This document shows positions 12,595 to 24,662 of a stretch of DNA of 64,000 nucleotides, one piece after another. Under the pieces are notes generated by a model. That model ran no database searches. It saw only the letters and a list, made by a program, of their open reading frames with translations, and was not told the origin of the DNA. Each line of letters opens with the position of its first letter. Positions within the stretch are counted from its first letter, which is position 1. The DNA comes from Adineta vaga (lineage: Eukaryota; Rotifera): contig CP075497.1 of assembly GCA_021613535.1 (NCBI GenBank), forward strand, positions 4,898,001 to 4,962,000, given 5' to 3'. Both the position numbers and the translations under genes were made by a program.

Positions 12595-15141
12595 ATGATG
12601 TTTCAAATTGCGAAATATAATTGGAAATCGTTTCGTTTATCAACATTGAGTAATACACGTATATGGCTTTCAACATTAACAAATGATTGCCGACCAAAGT
12701 CGGAATCTCATTCAGTACCTATTCAAGGTGTAATTAAACAACCGATTAATGCTTCTATCTTTCAACCTTACGATGTCATTGTTGTCGGAGGTGGTCATGC
12801 TGGTTGTGAAGGTAGAGTGCATATATATATAGATCATAAGTAAATTCTTATTATCAAAATCGGTTTTGATTTAGCTGCACATGCATCTGCACGAATGGGT
12901 GTTCGAACACTTCTTGTAAGATCATATTTGAAATGGAGGTGTTATCTTTTAATCAATGATCACATTTTAGATCACTCATAAATTAGAAACTATTGGTGAA
13001 ATGTCTTGTAACCCATCCTTTGGTGGAATTGGTAAAGGACATCTAATGCGTGAAATTGATGCTCTTGAGTATAAATCGTTTTGCTATATTAATACAGATT
13101 TATTTTAACCATAAACATTGATTATTTCTAGTGGTCTTTGTGGTCGTCTATGTGATCAAACAGGTGTTCATTATAAAGTTCTGAATCGAAGTAAAGGTAG
13201 AGCTGTATGGGGATATCGAGCTCAAATTGATCGTAAGTTATATAAGCAAGCAATGCAAAATGAAATATTGAATACACGAAATTTACATGTAATGGCTGCT
13301 GCTGTTCGTGATATTGTTATTGATGAAGATCAATCACGTATTACTGGGATAACACTTGATAATCATAGTTTAATTCCTAGTCAAACAGTAATTATTACAA
13401 CTGGTACATTTTTACGTGGATGTATTAATTTGGGTATGGATGAACAGAAACCAGCGGGAAGAATAAATGATCAACCAGCAATTGATTTAGCAAAATCTAT
13501 TGAAAAACTTGGATTTAAAATGGGTCGATTGAAAACTGGTAAGACTTTATTTAATATTTCTTATGTAAATAAAGATTTTTCTTTATGAATAAATTAGGTA
13601 CACCAGCTCGTTTAGAAACAAAAACAATTGATTTTAGAAAAACGGTTACACATCAAGGTGATAATCCACCATTACCATTTTCATTTTTGAATAAACATGT
13701 TTGGCTCAAACCTGAACAACAATTAGATTGTCATTTAACAATGACAACACCTGAATTAGCTGATATTGTCCGTCGAAATGCTCATTTAAGTCGACATGTT
13801 ACACAAGATGTAACTGGTCCACGTTATTGTCCATCAATTGAATCAAAAATTCTTCGTTTTAAAAATCAAACTCATCCAGTTTGGCTTGAACCGGGTTTGT
13901 TATATATATTTTATAATATAATTTTTTTATTTTTCTTAACTAATAATTTCAGAAGGTTTTGATTCCGATTTAACATATCCACAAGGTTTAAGTTGTACAA
14001 TGCCTGTTGATGTTCAATTACGTATGCTTCGAACAATTCCATCTCTTGAAAATGTGAATATGATTCGACCTGGTTATGGTGTTGAATATGATTTCATCGA
14101 TCCACGAGAAGTTAAACCAAGTTTAGAAACTAAACGTGTTAGTAATTTGTTTTTTGCTGGTCAAATCAATGGGTTAATATCGATTATTTAAGCTTAACAA
14201 TTGAATATAGTCTTGTTTTATATACGTAGAACAACTGGATATGAAGAAGCAGCTGGACAAGGAATTATTGCTGGTATTAATAGTGCATGTAAAGTTTTGA
14301 ATAAACCAATGTTTACAATTAGTCGATGTAAGTCATTTTTGTACAACTGTTTGATTAATACGATTTTTTAAATAGGTGAAGGATATATTGGTGTAATGAT
14401 CGATGATTTAACTTTACTTGGTGCAACTGAACCATACAGAATGTTTACAGCACGAAGTGAATATCGTGTATCACTTCGGTAAGAAAGAAATTGATAAATG
14501 CATAGATAATATTATAGATATCTAAATGATGAAACTTTTCTAGAGCAGATAATGCTGATCTTCGTTTAACTCAAGCAGGTTATAATATTGGTTGTGTAAG
14601 TGAACATCGCTATAATCAATTTAAAACATTCAAAGCAAATTACGATCGTGCGAAAGAATGTTTCAAAAATCTAATCAAACCAATGCAAGTATGGCGTCGT
14701 TTATTAACTTCTCCACCTGAAGCTATTCCATGTCGTGATGATACATTAAAATCACTCTATTCACTTGTCCATCAAGCTCCATATATGATGGATAATGAAA
14801 AATGGTTAGCTTTAATACCGAATGATCAAGGTATTCGTTCAATGCTTTTAGCTGATCATGAATTAGTCGAACGTTTATGTCTTGATGCTGTTTATGAACA
14901 TTTAACAAAACGACAAAAAGATGAAATTGATGAAGTCAAACGTGATGAAACATTTATTATTCCCGATTCATTTGATTATCAAATTTTACAAATATCTAAC
15001 GAAGCTAAACAAAGATTAGAAGAAGTTCGACCAACAACACTCGGCTCAGCTAGTCGAATACCTGGCATTACACCAGCAACAGTATTTAGTTTATTAAAAG
15101 CATTAAAAAAACGATCACAAACATCCATATTAAATGCTTAA
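12595..15141 (+). CDS. MTO1: Mitochondrial tRNA modification enzyme MTO1 (MnmG/GidA family)
   Basis: MTO1 works with GTPBP3 to place taurinomethyl groups on wobble uridines of mitochondrial tRNAs. After a leader of about 55 residues comes the FAD-binding motif [14 protein letters not shown]. It is followed by [106 protein letters not shown] and [20 protein letters not shown], all family signatures in order. The C-terminal helical domain ends with [20 protein letters not shown] and a short basic tail. About eight exons have introns of about 50-65 nt. The length and all the blocks look complete. The Arg/Ser/Thr-rich leader suits mitochondrial import. Confidence 0.96.
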
Positions 15142-15951
15142 AAATATGTTTTGTACAGTTCGTTTTTGTTATTGTTTTAATAAACAACCGTAACAATTAT
15201 TTATTCGATAGAGTTCGAATGATGAATTGTTTCTTATTAATATTGTTTTTATAGAGAATACTAAATGACTTCCTTTCGAATAGCAATTTGTCTTGACTGA
15301 ATTGTTTGTTGTTCCGACTAGAGTAACTAAGAATATTAAATGATATGTCGATCATTTCTCTTCTTTGATGAAAAACATTCAGACGCATGCTTGTGCATAT
15401 TTTATCAAGTTGAAGAAAGAAAATCTTTGGTTTGTATGAATAAGAAATTTGTATAAATGAAAAGATCAACGAATTGTCAAATGAAATTCTTTTCAAATTT
15501 TTTTTATATCAAGCTATGGTAGAACAAGAGAAGAATCGTCAATGTCTATTTCCGATTAATCATAGATAAAAGCGTATTTCTCGAAAAACAAAAATGATTC
15601 GACTATTATTATAAACGCATTGAAAGAGAAAATTAATGTTTTATATTAAATACGTTGTTGTTTTCAAGCTTCTTCTTTCATTTTGTACTATATAACTTTC
15701 TATTCAATAACATCGGTATTTCAATGTCAAAGATATCATCAGTAAGTGTTTTCAGATTTAGTAGTACGTCTAACTTTTTCTTTTTTTTTCTCTCCTAAAC
15801 TAATGACTGTTTTATTGTTAAATCTAATGAGAAAGGTTTTAACCAACAGCGAAAAATGAGCACAAGCGAATAAACAAAAGAAAACATTTGTTCACAATAG
15901 CATGCGATCGAAGAAGTTTCTTATTGCGTAAAAAGAAATGAGTTATTGAGC
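15142..15951. other. Intergenic, no gene seen
   Basis: This is AT-rich sequence between the convergent ends of MTO1 and the serine hydrolase. A minus-strand open frame at 15197-15496 has no recognisable motif and biased low-complexity content. I treat it as chance. Confidence 0.5.
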
Positions 15952-17232
15952 TTATTTATTCTCTTGAAATAAAATATCAGTCAATTCTTCAATAATTGTT
16001 TCAATCGATGCTTCTTCAAGATTACTTAATATAATAATAGATGCATTGTCATTAGGAAAACGAACTAAACAACTTGAAAAACCAAAGATTTGACCGGTAT
16101 GTTGTTGTTTAAGTCGTCGATGTTTTAATCGATGAACTTCCCAACTAAATTACAATAAAAATCAAACAAAAATGGATAGATTTTTTAGATAAACAAATAG
16201 AATTCTTTACCCAAGTGCATAATGTTCTCTTACAGGTTTAAACATAAGATTTTTTGTTCGATTTTTTAATAATTTTTCTCCATATAAAGCTTTATCAAAT
16301 CGATATAAATCTTCTATTGTAGAATAAACTCCTCCTGCACTACGAGCTGTTGACATATCAATATAACGACATGTTTCAAAACCATTTGAATCTGTATTAC
16401 AAATATAACCACATGCTCGTTTATTACGTTTCATTGGTAAGATTTCTTTACAATCACATTCATAACCTGTATCAGTCATATGACATGGTTCAAGAATTAA
16501 TTCTCGAAGATTTGTTTCATAAGATTTTCCTGTTGCTTTTTCGATAACTAAACCTAAGAGGATATACTAAATGAAAAAACATGTTTTTTTTAGTTAATTT
16601 AGACCAAAGATTTGTACATACATTTGAATTTGAATAATTATATTTTGATCCGGGCTTGAATCTTAATGGTTCATTTTTAAAGATTTCGATTAATTGATCG
16701 ATTGTTAAATTCTTTTGACATTTTTCTTCAAAACTTTCCATTTCAGTATAATCTTCAATACCCGATGTATTCGAAAGTAAATGCTTAATTGTTATTTGAT
16801 TTCCATGTGGATAATCCGAACAATATAGCGATAATTTATCATTGAGATTCAATTGTTTTCTTTCAGATAATTTAAGAATTATGACTGCTGTAAATGGTTT
16901 TGTAACACTACCCGTACGATAGATTGTTTGACTAGTATTTTTTTCTTGAAAAATATATTCCGAACAACCATAACCTTTAATAAGTAAGATTTGATTCTTT
17001 CGAGAGAGAAGTACTGAACCACTGAATGTTTTGTAATTAACAAGCCCTTCTAAATAAGCATCAGCTTGTTGAACAATTTGATCTTCGAGTTCTGACGGAA
17101 TTAATGATGAGTCTATGAAGAAAAAGAAAAAAAGAAAAATTTCATTTTATATTTTAAATGATTACTTTTGCTCATTCCACAAAGCCATGAAGACTTTGAT
17201 TTATTCTTATTATTTGTTTTAGTAGATTCCAT
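15952..17232 (-). CDS. Beta-lactamase-fold serine hydrolase (class C / LACTB-like)
   Basis: This is a penicillin-binding-protein-like hydrolase of the beta-lactamase superfamily. The three catalytic motifs are visible. SxxK is in YRTGSVTKPFTAV (about 16880-16925). YxN is in GSKYNYSNSNYILLG (about 16555-16650). The HTG counterpart of KTG is in KQQHTGQIFGFSS (about 16070-16115). Other family blocks are IKHLLSNTSGIEDY and STARSAGGVYSTIEDLYRFD. Exon 1 (17166-17232) gives a short Ser/Lys/Asn-rich N-terminus with no signal peptide, so the protein is probably cytosolic. It is about 365-375 residues from four or more exons with ordinary short introns. The substrate cannot be told from sequence. The family is common in bacteria and expanded in some invertebrates, so horizontal origin is possible but unproven. 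Confidence 0.85.
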
Positions 17233-17630
17233 CGATTTTACATAAAATGACCTTGTTTATTACTTGTTGTTTTTTTTCTCCGTCTGTTAGAGAAAAAGAA
17301 TAAGAAGAGAAAAAAAGGAAAGAAAAACGTGGGTTAACACGAGAAAAAGAGAACAGAAAGAGAAGAAAGGCTAGTTTGTTCTGTCTTTACTTAGTGTGAA
17401 GAGATCTCGATGATGTGACATAACTACAGAAGAAAACAATATTTTTTTCTGACGTTTAGACTAACTTATGAAATAATCCATCATCAAATAATAGGATCTA
17501 ATTTTCTAGATGACTTATTTTTCTCATTTGAAAAGGAAAAGCGAGAAAAATAATTAGAATTACAAGTCGATCTTCTTTGTTTTAGATAGAATTCCTTACA
17601 AATAATTCTCAATATTCTAATTAACTTGTC
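17233..17630. other. Divergent promoter region, purine-rich
   Basis: This is the space between the start codons of the serine hydrolase (-) and the DHHC gene (+). It holds a long GA/A-rich tract at 17280-17375 and no gene. It probably carries both promoters. Confidence 0.4.
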
Positions 17631-20600
17631 ATGCCATCCGATGTTATTGTACGGTTAGCAACAACTTCACATGTTCGTCGAGGACGAGTAAGTAATTTCC
17701 TACTTCAACAGAAGTGTTTTGTTACTCTTCACAACTACTCAATTAGATCTATCCAAGTAAAACTGTTTCATATTTTCGTTCTTGTTGGACATACAAAGCT
17801 TGGTTTGTGGTTGTTGCTGTTGTAACTTCCATGTTAACTCTATCTGGTTTGCATATCGGTTGGGAGTAAGTTTCTATTCCTCAATCTCAAAAAAAATATC
17901 ATTTCTTCTTCTTCTTCTACTTCAAATCTAGTTTTCCTATTCTTGTTACCCATGGTCATGTCTATTTTCCGATACTTTTTATTTTGGCACTTTTTTATAC
18001 AATATCAAATTACTTATTTGCAGCTTTACATGATCCTGGTGTTGTTCCGCGACCGAATGCTGATGAAATTCTTCAAACTGAAAAAGAAAATAACATTCAA
18101 ACTGATTTGTAAATAAAAATAATTACACTATCTTTTCCAAAAATTTTTTCTCTTCAATTCTATTAAAGAAACGGAAATTATTTTCCCTCCATTCCACCAC
18201 CGAAAACAATTCTCGTACGAAATTTTCCTTCGACATCTTCTTATTGTTATACATGTCGTGTTTATCGTTTACCACGTGTAACACATTGTTCAACATGTAA
18301 CGTTTGTGTCATGAATTTCGATCATCATTGTCCATGGAGTAAGTGTAAATTTCGATTCTGAATTGATAAAACTTCCCGTTTTTTAGTTAACAATTGTGTT
18401 GGCAAACTAAATTATCGTTATTTTTGTAATTTTCTTCTTTCATGTTCACTAATGTGTTTGATTGCGGCTGGTGGTTGTGGACTAGCTGCTTATCTTCGTT
18501 GGGATAAATATAAAAATGATCCGGGAATGTATTTTGCTTATAATGTTCCAAGTTTTTTCAATGGTTTCATTGGTCTAATGCTTTTTATGACATTATTGCC
18601 GTTTTGGTTTTTGCATTGTGGATTAACGATGAGTGCAACAACAACAAAAGAAGATGTACAATTTAAGAAACATACAAAAGAACGTGGACTTGCACAAAAT
18701 CCAAAATGGAAGAATCTAATCAGTTCTTGGTGTGGTCCTTTACAACCTTCGTTAGTTATTTGAATCTTATAAGGAGTAAAAAAGAGATTTTTAAATGAAA
18801 AAAAAATTCTTTTTTAGAGTAAATTGGAATGCATTGTATGATAAAAATCACTATAAAAATCAAGAATTCATTTATAAACGTGAACGTCCAACATTATTAA
18901 GTAATACATTAGTTGTTCCAACACAAAAACTACGTGAACATATTCGCGAATTAGCATCTAACGATTATTTTGGTTTACGGCAACAAATCGAAGGATTCTA
19001 TCGAACAACCAATGAATCGAAACATCAATCTCCATTGATTCACGTTGAAACAATGAATTGTCTACAAACATATACCATTGAAGTATCTTCATAAATATCT
19101 TTTTCTTCTTCTTCTTTTAATATCATTTTATTATCTGTAGGTGAAACAAATTGGAAATAATCAAATCGATGCACGTTATTTATTAATAGATGGTAAGATA
19201 TGAGTATGAAGATATCGTTTGAATTGAATCGAATTATTCTTTAGCTGTTCATCGAGCGAATATTTCGTCATTTTGGGATACAATGTGGTCTCGACATGTT
19301 TCATCAATTGTCATGCTTTATGAACTGATAGAAAATGTAAATAAATAAATAAATTTTAGCATGATCCGATTTGACATATTTGATTTTTAAGGATCGTTTT
19401 ATTTCATACTGGCCAGATGAATCGAATCCATTATTAACAATCGATGAAATCTATAAAATTTCTTTTCTTGGAAAAATCAATCGATTAGATGTGAACACAA
19501 TTCAATTGAAAATACAAAAAGTTAGATCATTTCTTTGAAATGAATTCCAAGTCAAACTTTTCTTTGATGTAGATCGGTGTTGATGAAACTCGTATTATCG
19601 AACATTTTCAAGTGAAAGGTTGGACAGAAACAAATTTTACAATGGATCCTGTTGCATTATTACGTCTTCAATATACTGTTAATCAAAAAGAAAAAGATGA
19701 AGAAGATCAAAATATTCATCGTGGAATTGTTGCCATTCATTCCTCGTAAGAGTTCATTTGAACGAGAAGAAAATTGACAAGAATTTTCTTTCTAGAGGAA
19801 TCAATACACGAGCTGTTGGTTATATGACTATTGATATCAATCGACGATTATTAATTTGGTATGGTTTTATTAATATATTAAATACAATCACACAATTAAA
19901 TGAACAATTACCAATAAGTTTAATGAATGAAGTATGAAAAATATTGAATAATGATTTAGAGTGAAAAAGAAATCTACATCATTTTAGCATATGTTAATTG
20001 TTGTTTATACAACAATTTTATATCTTTCAACATGGACTTATCCATCCGATTTGAACTCATTACAAGCCATTGATCATCAAATAAAGAGTTTACTTTCTAA
20101 TCGATTTCTACAATTCTATCATAATCCAATTTTAGATCAATTTCAAGTAAATCAACTGATTTCTTTTGAAAAAAATTTATGCATGTCTTTTGTTTGTATT
20201 TGTAGAATTTTGTTTATAATAGTGTAAAGGAACTTGATGCAATTATTCCGTCGAGTATGTTTAAAAACAATGAATAACCAACTAATTGAATAATATCTCG
20301 TCTTTTGTTTTTCTGTAGAAAATTCCTCTTCACCACTTATTATTGATCATAATCTAATTTATTTAATTGATGTAAGTATTGATTTAATGTCAAAAACAAT
20401 TTCAATATGAAACTTGTTTCTAGAGTTATTTGCATCCAAAAGTCTTTTATCTCACAATTGCTCGAAATTCAGATAGTATCTCACAGATAATGTCAACTTA
20501 TAAAATTCCTCATTGTTTTTTCTATCAACAAAATAGTCATCAAGTAATTGAAATCTATATTTTTGTCAGAATTTCAAGACCTTGTTTTTTTTGCGATTAG

Positions 20601-21102
20601 AATACAGATTTAATTGAAAAATATCAATTAAAATTGGATAGTAACTATCCTACGAATGATTTTCGACGTTATTATCAATCAAATATTTCAATTTATCAAC
20701 CGAGTAATTCTCTTCGAAATATTCCTCTGTATAAACTTTCTCGATACATTGCAAATTTCGATCAAAATAACTATGTTCCAATCTTGATATGTCTAGAGTA
20801 TGTGTTTATAGTAATCAGCTTTCGACATAAAACTATATTTGCTATTCTAGTGATATACGAGAAGGTGCTATTGTTTGTTTAATTGCAAATTTAATGGAAC
20901 AATTCATGATCGATCATACAGTTGATATTTATCATCAAGCAAGAAAAATTGCTTATGTATGTCCGACGTTTCAATCAGAAGTATGTTGAAAGAGAATTTG
21001 AAATGATTAGATGAGAAATGATTGTGATTAATTTAGGAAGAATATCGAAATATGTATGAATGGATTGGACGATGGACATCGGATGATCTTAACAATGAAT
21101 GA
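17631..21102 (+). CDS. DHHC palmitoyltransferase fused to two degenerate receptor-type PTP domains
   Basis: Part 1 (17631-18750) is a protein S-acyltransferase. It has four hydrophobic spans and the Cys-rich domain [20 protein letters not shown], with the catalytic DHHC at 18320-18331. TTKED follows the fourth span, and the end GPLQPS resembles ZDHHC9/14/18. Part 2 (from 18818) begins in the same frame after a 67-nt GT..AG intron. It reads like the tandem D1-D2 region of receptor phosphatases: [35 protein letters not shown] and YWPDES. D1 ends in [18 protein letters not shown], where the HCx5R loop is HSx5R, and WPD is WTE. D2 has [13 protein letters not shown], with one residue lost from the loop, then [14 protein letters not shown] and [14 protein letters not shown]. 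Both PTP domains should be catalytically dead. Fusion is inferred from splice phase, and two separate genes is the alternative. Confidence 0.72.
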
Positions 21103-21228
21103 TAATACCTGTGATAATGATACTTCTTTCTTTCTTATTTTCAGAAATCGATGTTCTATTTATTTTTAATAATGTTTTAAAAATAAAATTTCAAAAACAT
21201 TTTCGAATAAATCTTTCTTTTTCTCAAT

Positions 21229-21575
21229 TTATTTGTCACTTTCCCAACTCAAATCATCCGAACCTAAAATACAAAAAGAAAACAATCCAGACAATGAAAA
21301 TGAATGCATCAATTTACCGAGATTTTTACGAGCCGAATAACACATTGTCATACATGCATTATTACATAAATCCATCGGAATACCACTTTCACTATCATTA
21401 GTACAATAATCCATACATGTTGCAAGACATTTTCGATCCGTTGGTTTTTGTATCGTGCCGATCACGTCAGGTGATACTATTAAACAAGCAAATTTATTTG
21501 TATTTTTAATACAAAATGTTACTTACAACAGAGAATTAGAAGAACAAGAGAGATAATATATGATTGCAAGTTCAT
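21229..21575 (-). CDS. Small secreted six-cysteine protein
   Basis: Two exons are separated by a 50-nt intron (21477-21526, GT..AG). The N-terminus MNLQSYIISLVLLILC is a clear signal peptide. The mature part has six evenly placed cysteines: KCLATCMDYC, twelve residues, then LCNNACMTMC. The pattern is CX3CX3C-X12-CX3CX3C, suggesting two short helices stapled together. The remaining tail is hydrophobic, then Asp/Ser-rich. I do not recognise the family. A further intron at GGTAAA inside AARKNLGK-like sequence could change the C-terminus. It may be a secreted peptide or precursor, and its role is unknown. Confidence 0.6.
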
Positions 21576-21967
21576 TGTCGTGAGAAGACGAGAAAAAAAA
21601 GAAAATATTTGATAATAGTTTCCTTATCTATTCTTTTAAAGTACGCCTACTAAACGAAAATAACAGCTGTTCTTTCTACTCATCAACGGCAAAAAGTAGA
21701 TTTGATTGATAGTTATCAATAACAGAAAATTTATATAACAAATAGTGCGTAAAAAAGGTCCCTCTAATTTTTTTTCTTCCTCTGTTTGTCGTCAAATTCT
21801 TTGATGAGACTTTTAGTTCTCGTATTTAATTTTATATATTTTTTTTCTAAGAAATCATTACAAAAATGAAAGACATTCAATCAAAATGAAAATTAAATGT
21901 TATAAAAAAAATAAAGCATGAACAGTATTGCATAAATCGTCACAGAAATAAATTTCATCTTTAGCTT
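21576..21967. other. Intergenic, no gene seen
   Basis: AT-rich spacer between the start of the six-cysteine gene and the stop of VPS26C, both on the minus strand. It includes the 3' untranslated region of VPS26C (AATAAA-like sequence near 21910). Confidence 0.4.
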
Positions 21968-24243
21968 TTAATAACGTGTTAATCGAAGTGGAAAATCTAC
22001 GAAATAAATGATAGAACATTCTCATAAATATCGATAAATTTCATGACTTACTTTCAGATATCATTCGATCATCATCAAAGACCAGAACAATACTAATTTC
22101 AAATTCTATAATAGAAAATAGTCCTTCTTTTCGAATCGTTTCTTTATCAATATGAATTTACCAATTTTAAAATTTGTTGTTATTAATGTAGGACATGTAA
22201 ATGTTCGTGGAAAAAGCATTCGAATTGGAATTTCTGTGTTTCGAGCAACATCACCATCACCTAGTTGAATGTTTTGAATTTCTGTTGCTAAAATTGACGA
22301 AACATTTTTATCACATAGGAAAACATTCATTTCACATTTACAATCTCGTGCGAATCCTTCAGCACATCCACACGTTTCAATTCTTAGTAATTGTATTTCA
22401 ACTGATTTAATTGGCAGTTCACTTTCTTGTATAATCAACTAAAGAGAAAAAGAAGCAATCATCATTTATTCTTCTCAAGGAAAAATAACAAACTTCGCCG
22501 GATAATGGACTGGTTATTATACAACAAAGACTATCAAGATGACCAGAGATCTTAAATTTTGGTACATCAATTTTCTAAAAAGAAAAGAACAACATCAAAT
22601 CAATGTTTCAGTTTAAATTTACCCGCCATTACAAAAAAAAGCTATACTAACAATTTCATAGACAGACAAATATGTTCCTCTACAGTTTCATCATTCTATA
22701 TGATCTGATTACAATATGTTTATCGACAACAAATTATTCAATGTGGATTTTTATTCGACATAAATTATGTTGTTCGAATAATAAATATTTGATGAATAAT
22801 ATTCACAATCAAAAACATAATAGATCAATAGATCAAATGACTATTATGATTTTAACACATACAAATCGAATTGTTAATAGTTCTGAAACAAATCAAAGAC
22901 GTATACGACGTTATTCTCCAAGAAAAACGAAATTTATTGATGAAAATGATATGAACATGTATGGTTATGAGGAGAATGAAAGATATTTTCGTAATCCACA
23001 AAAACAAAGATTTAATGAAGAATATTATTTACCTAATGAGAAAAAATTCAAAATAAGTACGTGTTATTATTAAACATGAAATTAGTTTAGAAAACGAATA
23101 AACCAAAAGTCATTTATTTCGTTGTATGTTATTTGTCTTTAGAAAATATCAATAAACTATACGAAACTGATCTTGATCATATCGATCGAATTTCCAATGG
23201 AAATGAACGTGATACAAATAAAAGATATATGCAGGTGTGTGCATTCTCCATCATTACTCATAGTATGTTAGGGAACTCTAACCAGAGAATACATCAGCAT
23301 TTCTATGATTTGTTATTGTTTTTCTTCTTAGAATGATGAAGAATTCAACGATGATTACAATTTTAATCTCAACATTGGCAACTATCGACAAGCCGTTGGA
23401 AAAAATGTGGGTGATTATAATACTATAGTCAAAGATTCACGCAATCGAAATGGAAAGAAATATACAAATAATGAAGATTTAGATCAACATGAAAATGATG
23501 AATGAAATGGAAATACATACATTTTGAGCAGTTCGAATGGATTCCGAAGTAATTTCAAATGCACCTGGTTTTGTTATTGCTTTTTCGGCTGCAAGTTCAT
23601 GTTCAGGACTATATTCAATATTGAATTCAATTTGTTTTGACATATCTTTTGAAAGAAATGTTCGTTTAATATCAACACGAAGGAAATACTATAAAACAAA
23701 AATAAAAATTCAATTGAGAAAAGGAGAAAGTTGATCTTACTTGAATATTAACGAAAACACCATGATATGTTTCATATAAAGGCTTATTTGGTTTGCCTTT
23801 TAATTGTATTTGAAAAGGAATTTCTGTTTTTACAGTTGATATTTGTCCTGGTTTAGCTAATTCAATTGTTTGATTGATCAATGTTACTGGCTAGAAACAA
23901 ATTTCACAAGAATTTTATTTATGAAAATTGTTTTTGATCTATACTTTAGTAGAATTATAAAATGCTTCGAAAACACCGACACTTTTTCCACTTAAATGTA
24001 ATTGAACTGAACCATCGACTGTTAATGTAATACCGTTGTGTTTGAATGAAGTCGGTGCTGATATAATCACTGTTCCTTGCATAATATCCTAAACGAGAAT
24101 AGAAACACACTCATTCTGAATATGATACTAATTCTATTTTATTTATTCGATAAATTTTAGTTGAAACCAACGATTAAGATACCTACATTTTCAGCATATG
24201 TTTTTATATGTCGATTAAGACGAATATCAATCGAACCGGACAT
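21968..24243 (-). CDS. VPS26C: VPS26C (DSCR3), retriever complex subunit
   Basis: VPS26C is the arrestin-fold subunit of retriever, which recycles cargo from endosomes with VPS35L, VPS29 and SNX17. The start is MSGSIDIRLNRHIKTYAEND at 24243. Next come LHLSGKSVGVFEAFYNSTKP, TEIPFQIQL, LYETYHGVFVNIQYFLRVDI and KDMSKQIEFNIEYSP, which is the N-terminal arrestin half. After a 945-nt intron (22576-23520) come KFKISGHLDSLCCIITSPLS, SVEIQLLRIETCGCAEGFAR, TEIQNIQLGDGDVARNTEIP, MLFPRTFTCPTLITTNFKI and the end FPLRLTRY. The order and length match the animal protein. The large intron contains a separate + strand gene. A 54-nt intron (22288-22341) has no in-frame stop, so ARD and TEIQ only join after splicing. 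Confidence 0.95.
22288..22341 (-). other. Stopless 54-nt intron in VPS26C
   Basis: It starts GTAAAT and ends TTTTAG on the minus strand, is 3n long, and is open in frame. Removing it restores GFARDSTEIQNIQ, which matches the conserved VPS26C block. Retention would add 18 residues including three Cys. Confidence 0.75.
22672..23505 (+). CDS. Unknown protein gene nested inside a VPS26C intron, opposite strand
   Basis: Three exons lie entirely within the 945-nt intron of VPS26C, on the other strand. Both introns have GT..AG ends in the + sense (donor GTACGT near 23055 to acceptor TTTAG near 23142, then CAG|GTGTGT near 23233 to CTTAG at 23331) and keep the frame. The N-terminus MFLYSFIILYDLITICLSTT is hydrophobic, a signal peptide or anchor. 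The rest is hydrophilic and rich in Asn, Lys, Arg and Asp (for example NQRRIRRYSPRKTKFIDEND and YNFNLNIGNYRQAVGKNVGD), with no known domain. Frame-keeping introns and a hydrophobic start argue for a real secreted or membrane-anchored protein of about 220 residues. The function is unknown. Confidence 0.6.
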
Positions 24244-24662
24244 TATCTTTCTCAAATAAAACCAAAAACTAAGATGCAATGAAAATGCAAAGATGTATGA
24301 AGTAAAGAATTTTATCGGAATGGATGATTAAAAGTCTAATAAAACTATGATCAATACGATTAACTACAACGACATCTATATGATAGATTCATATCAACGA
24401 TTGTAATAATTCATTGAAATTCGAGCTTTTACGAAGACTGTTTTTCTTTCAATTGATAAAATACATTTTTAAAAACTAGAATCTTCATTTGTTGTTACTT
24501 AGTAACGGTAAGTGTAAAATTTTGCATAATGGAACAATCAACGATTGTAAAATGTTAGACGAAAAAAGTGAAATTTCGAGAAATAAAAGAACTCATACGA
24601 TTCTTCTTTTCATTAGAATTATATAATAACAAAATAAAATTTTCTTCTAGAGTGTTGTAAAA
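24244..24662. other. Divergent promoter region of VPS26C and the dynein gene
   Basis: No gene is visible. An acceptor-like TTTTCTTCTAG ends at 24650, 12 nt before the dynein ATG, so the dynein message may have a 5' intron or a trans-spliced leader. Confidence 0.4.

Noticed and set aside
18795-19094. An independent gene starting MKKKFFFR at 18795
   Set aside because: The first eight codons are the polypyrimidine tract of a splice acceptor read as protein. The downstream frame joins the DHHC exon in phase.
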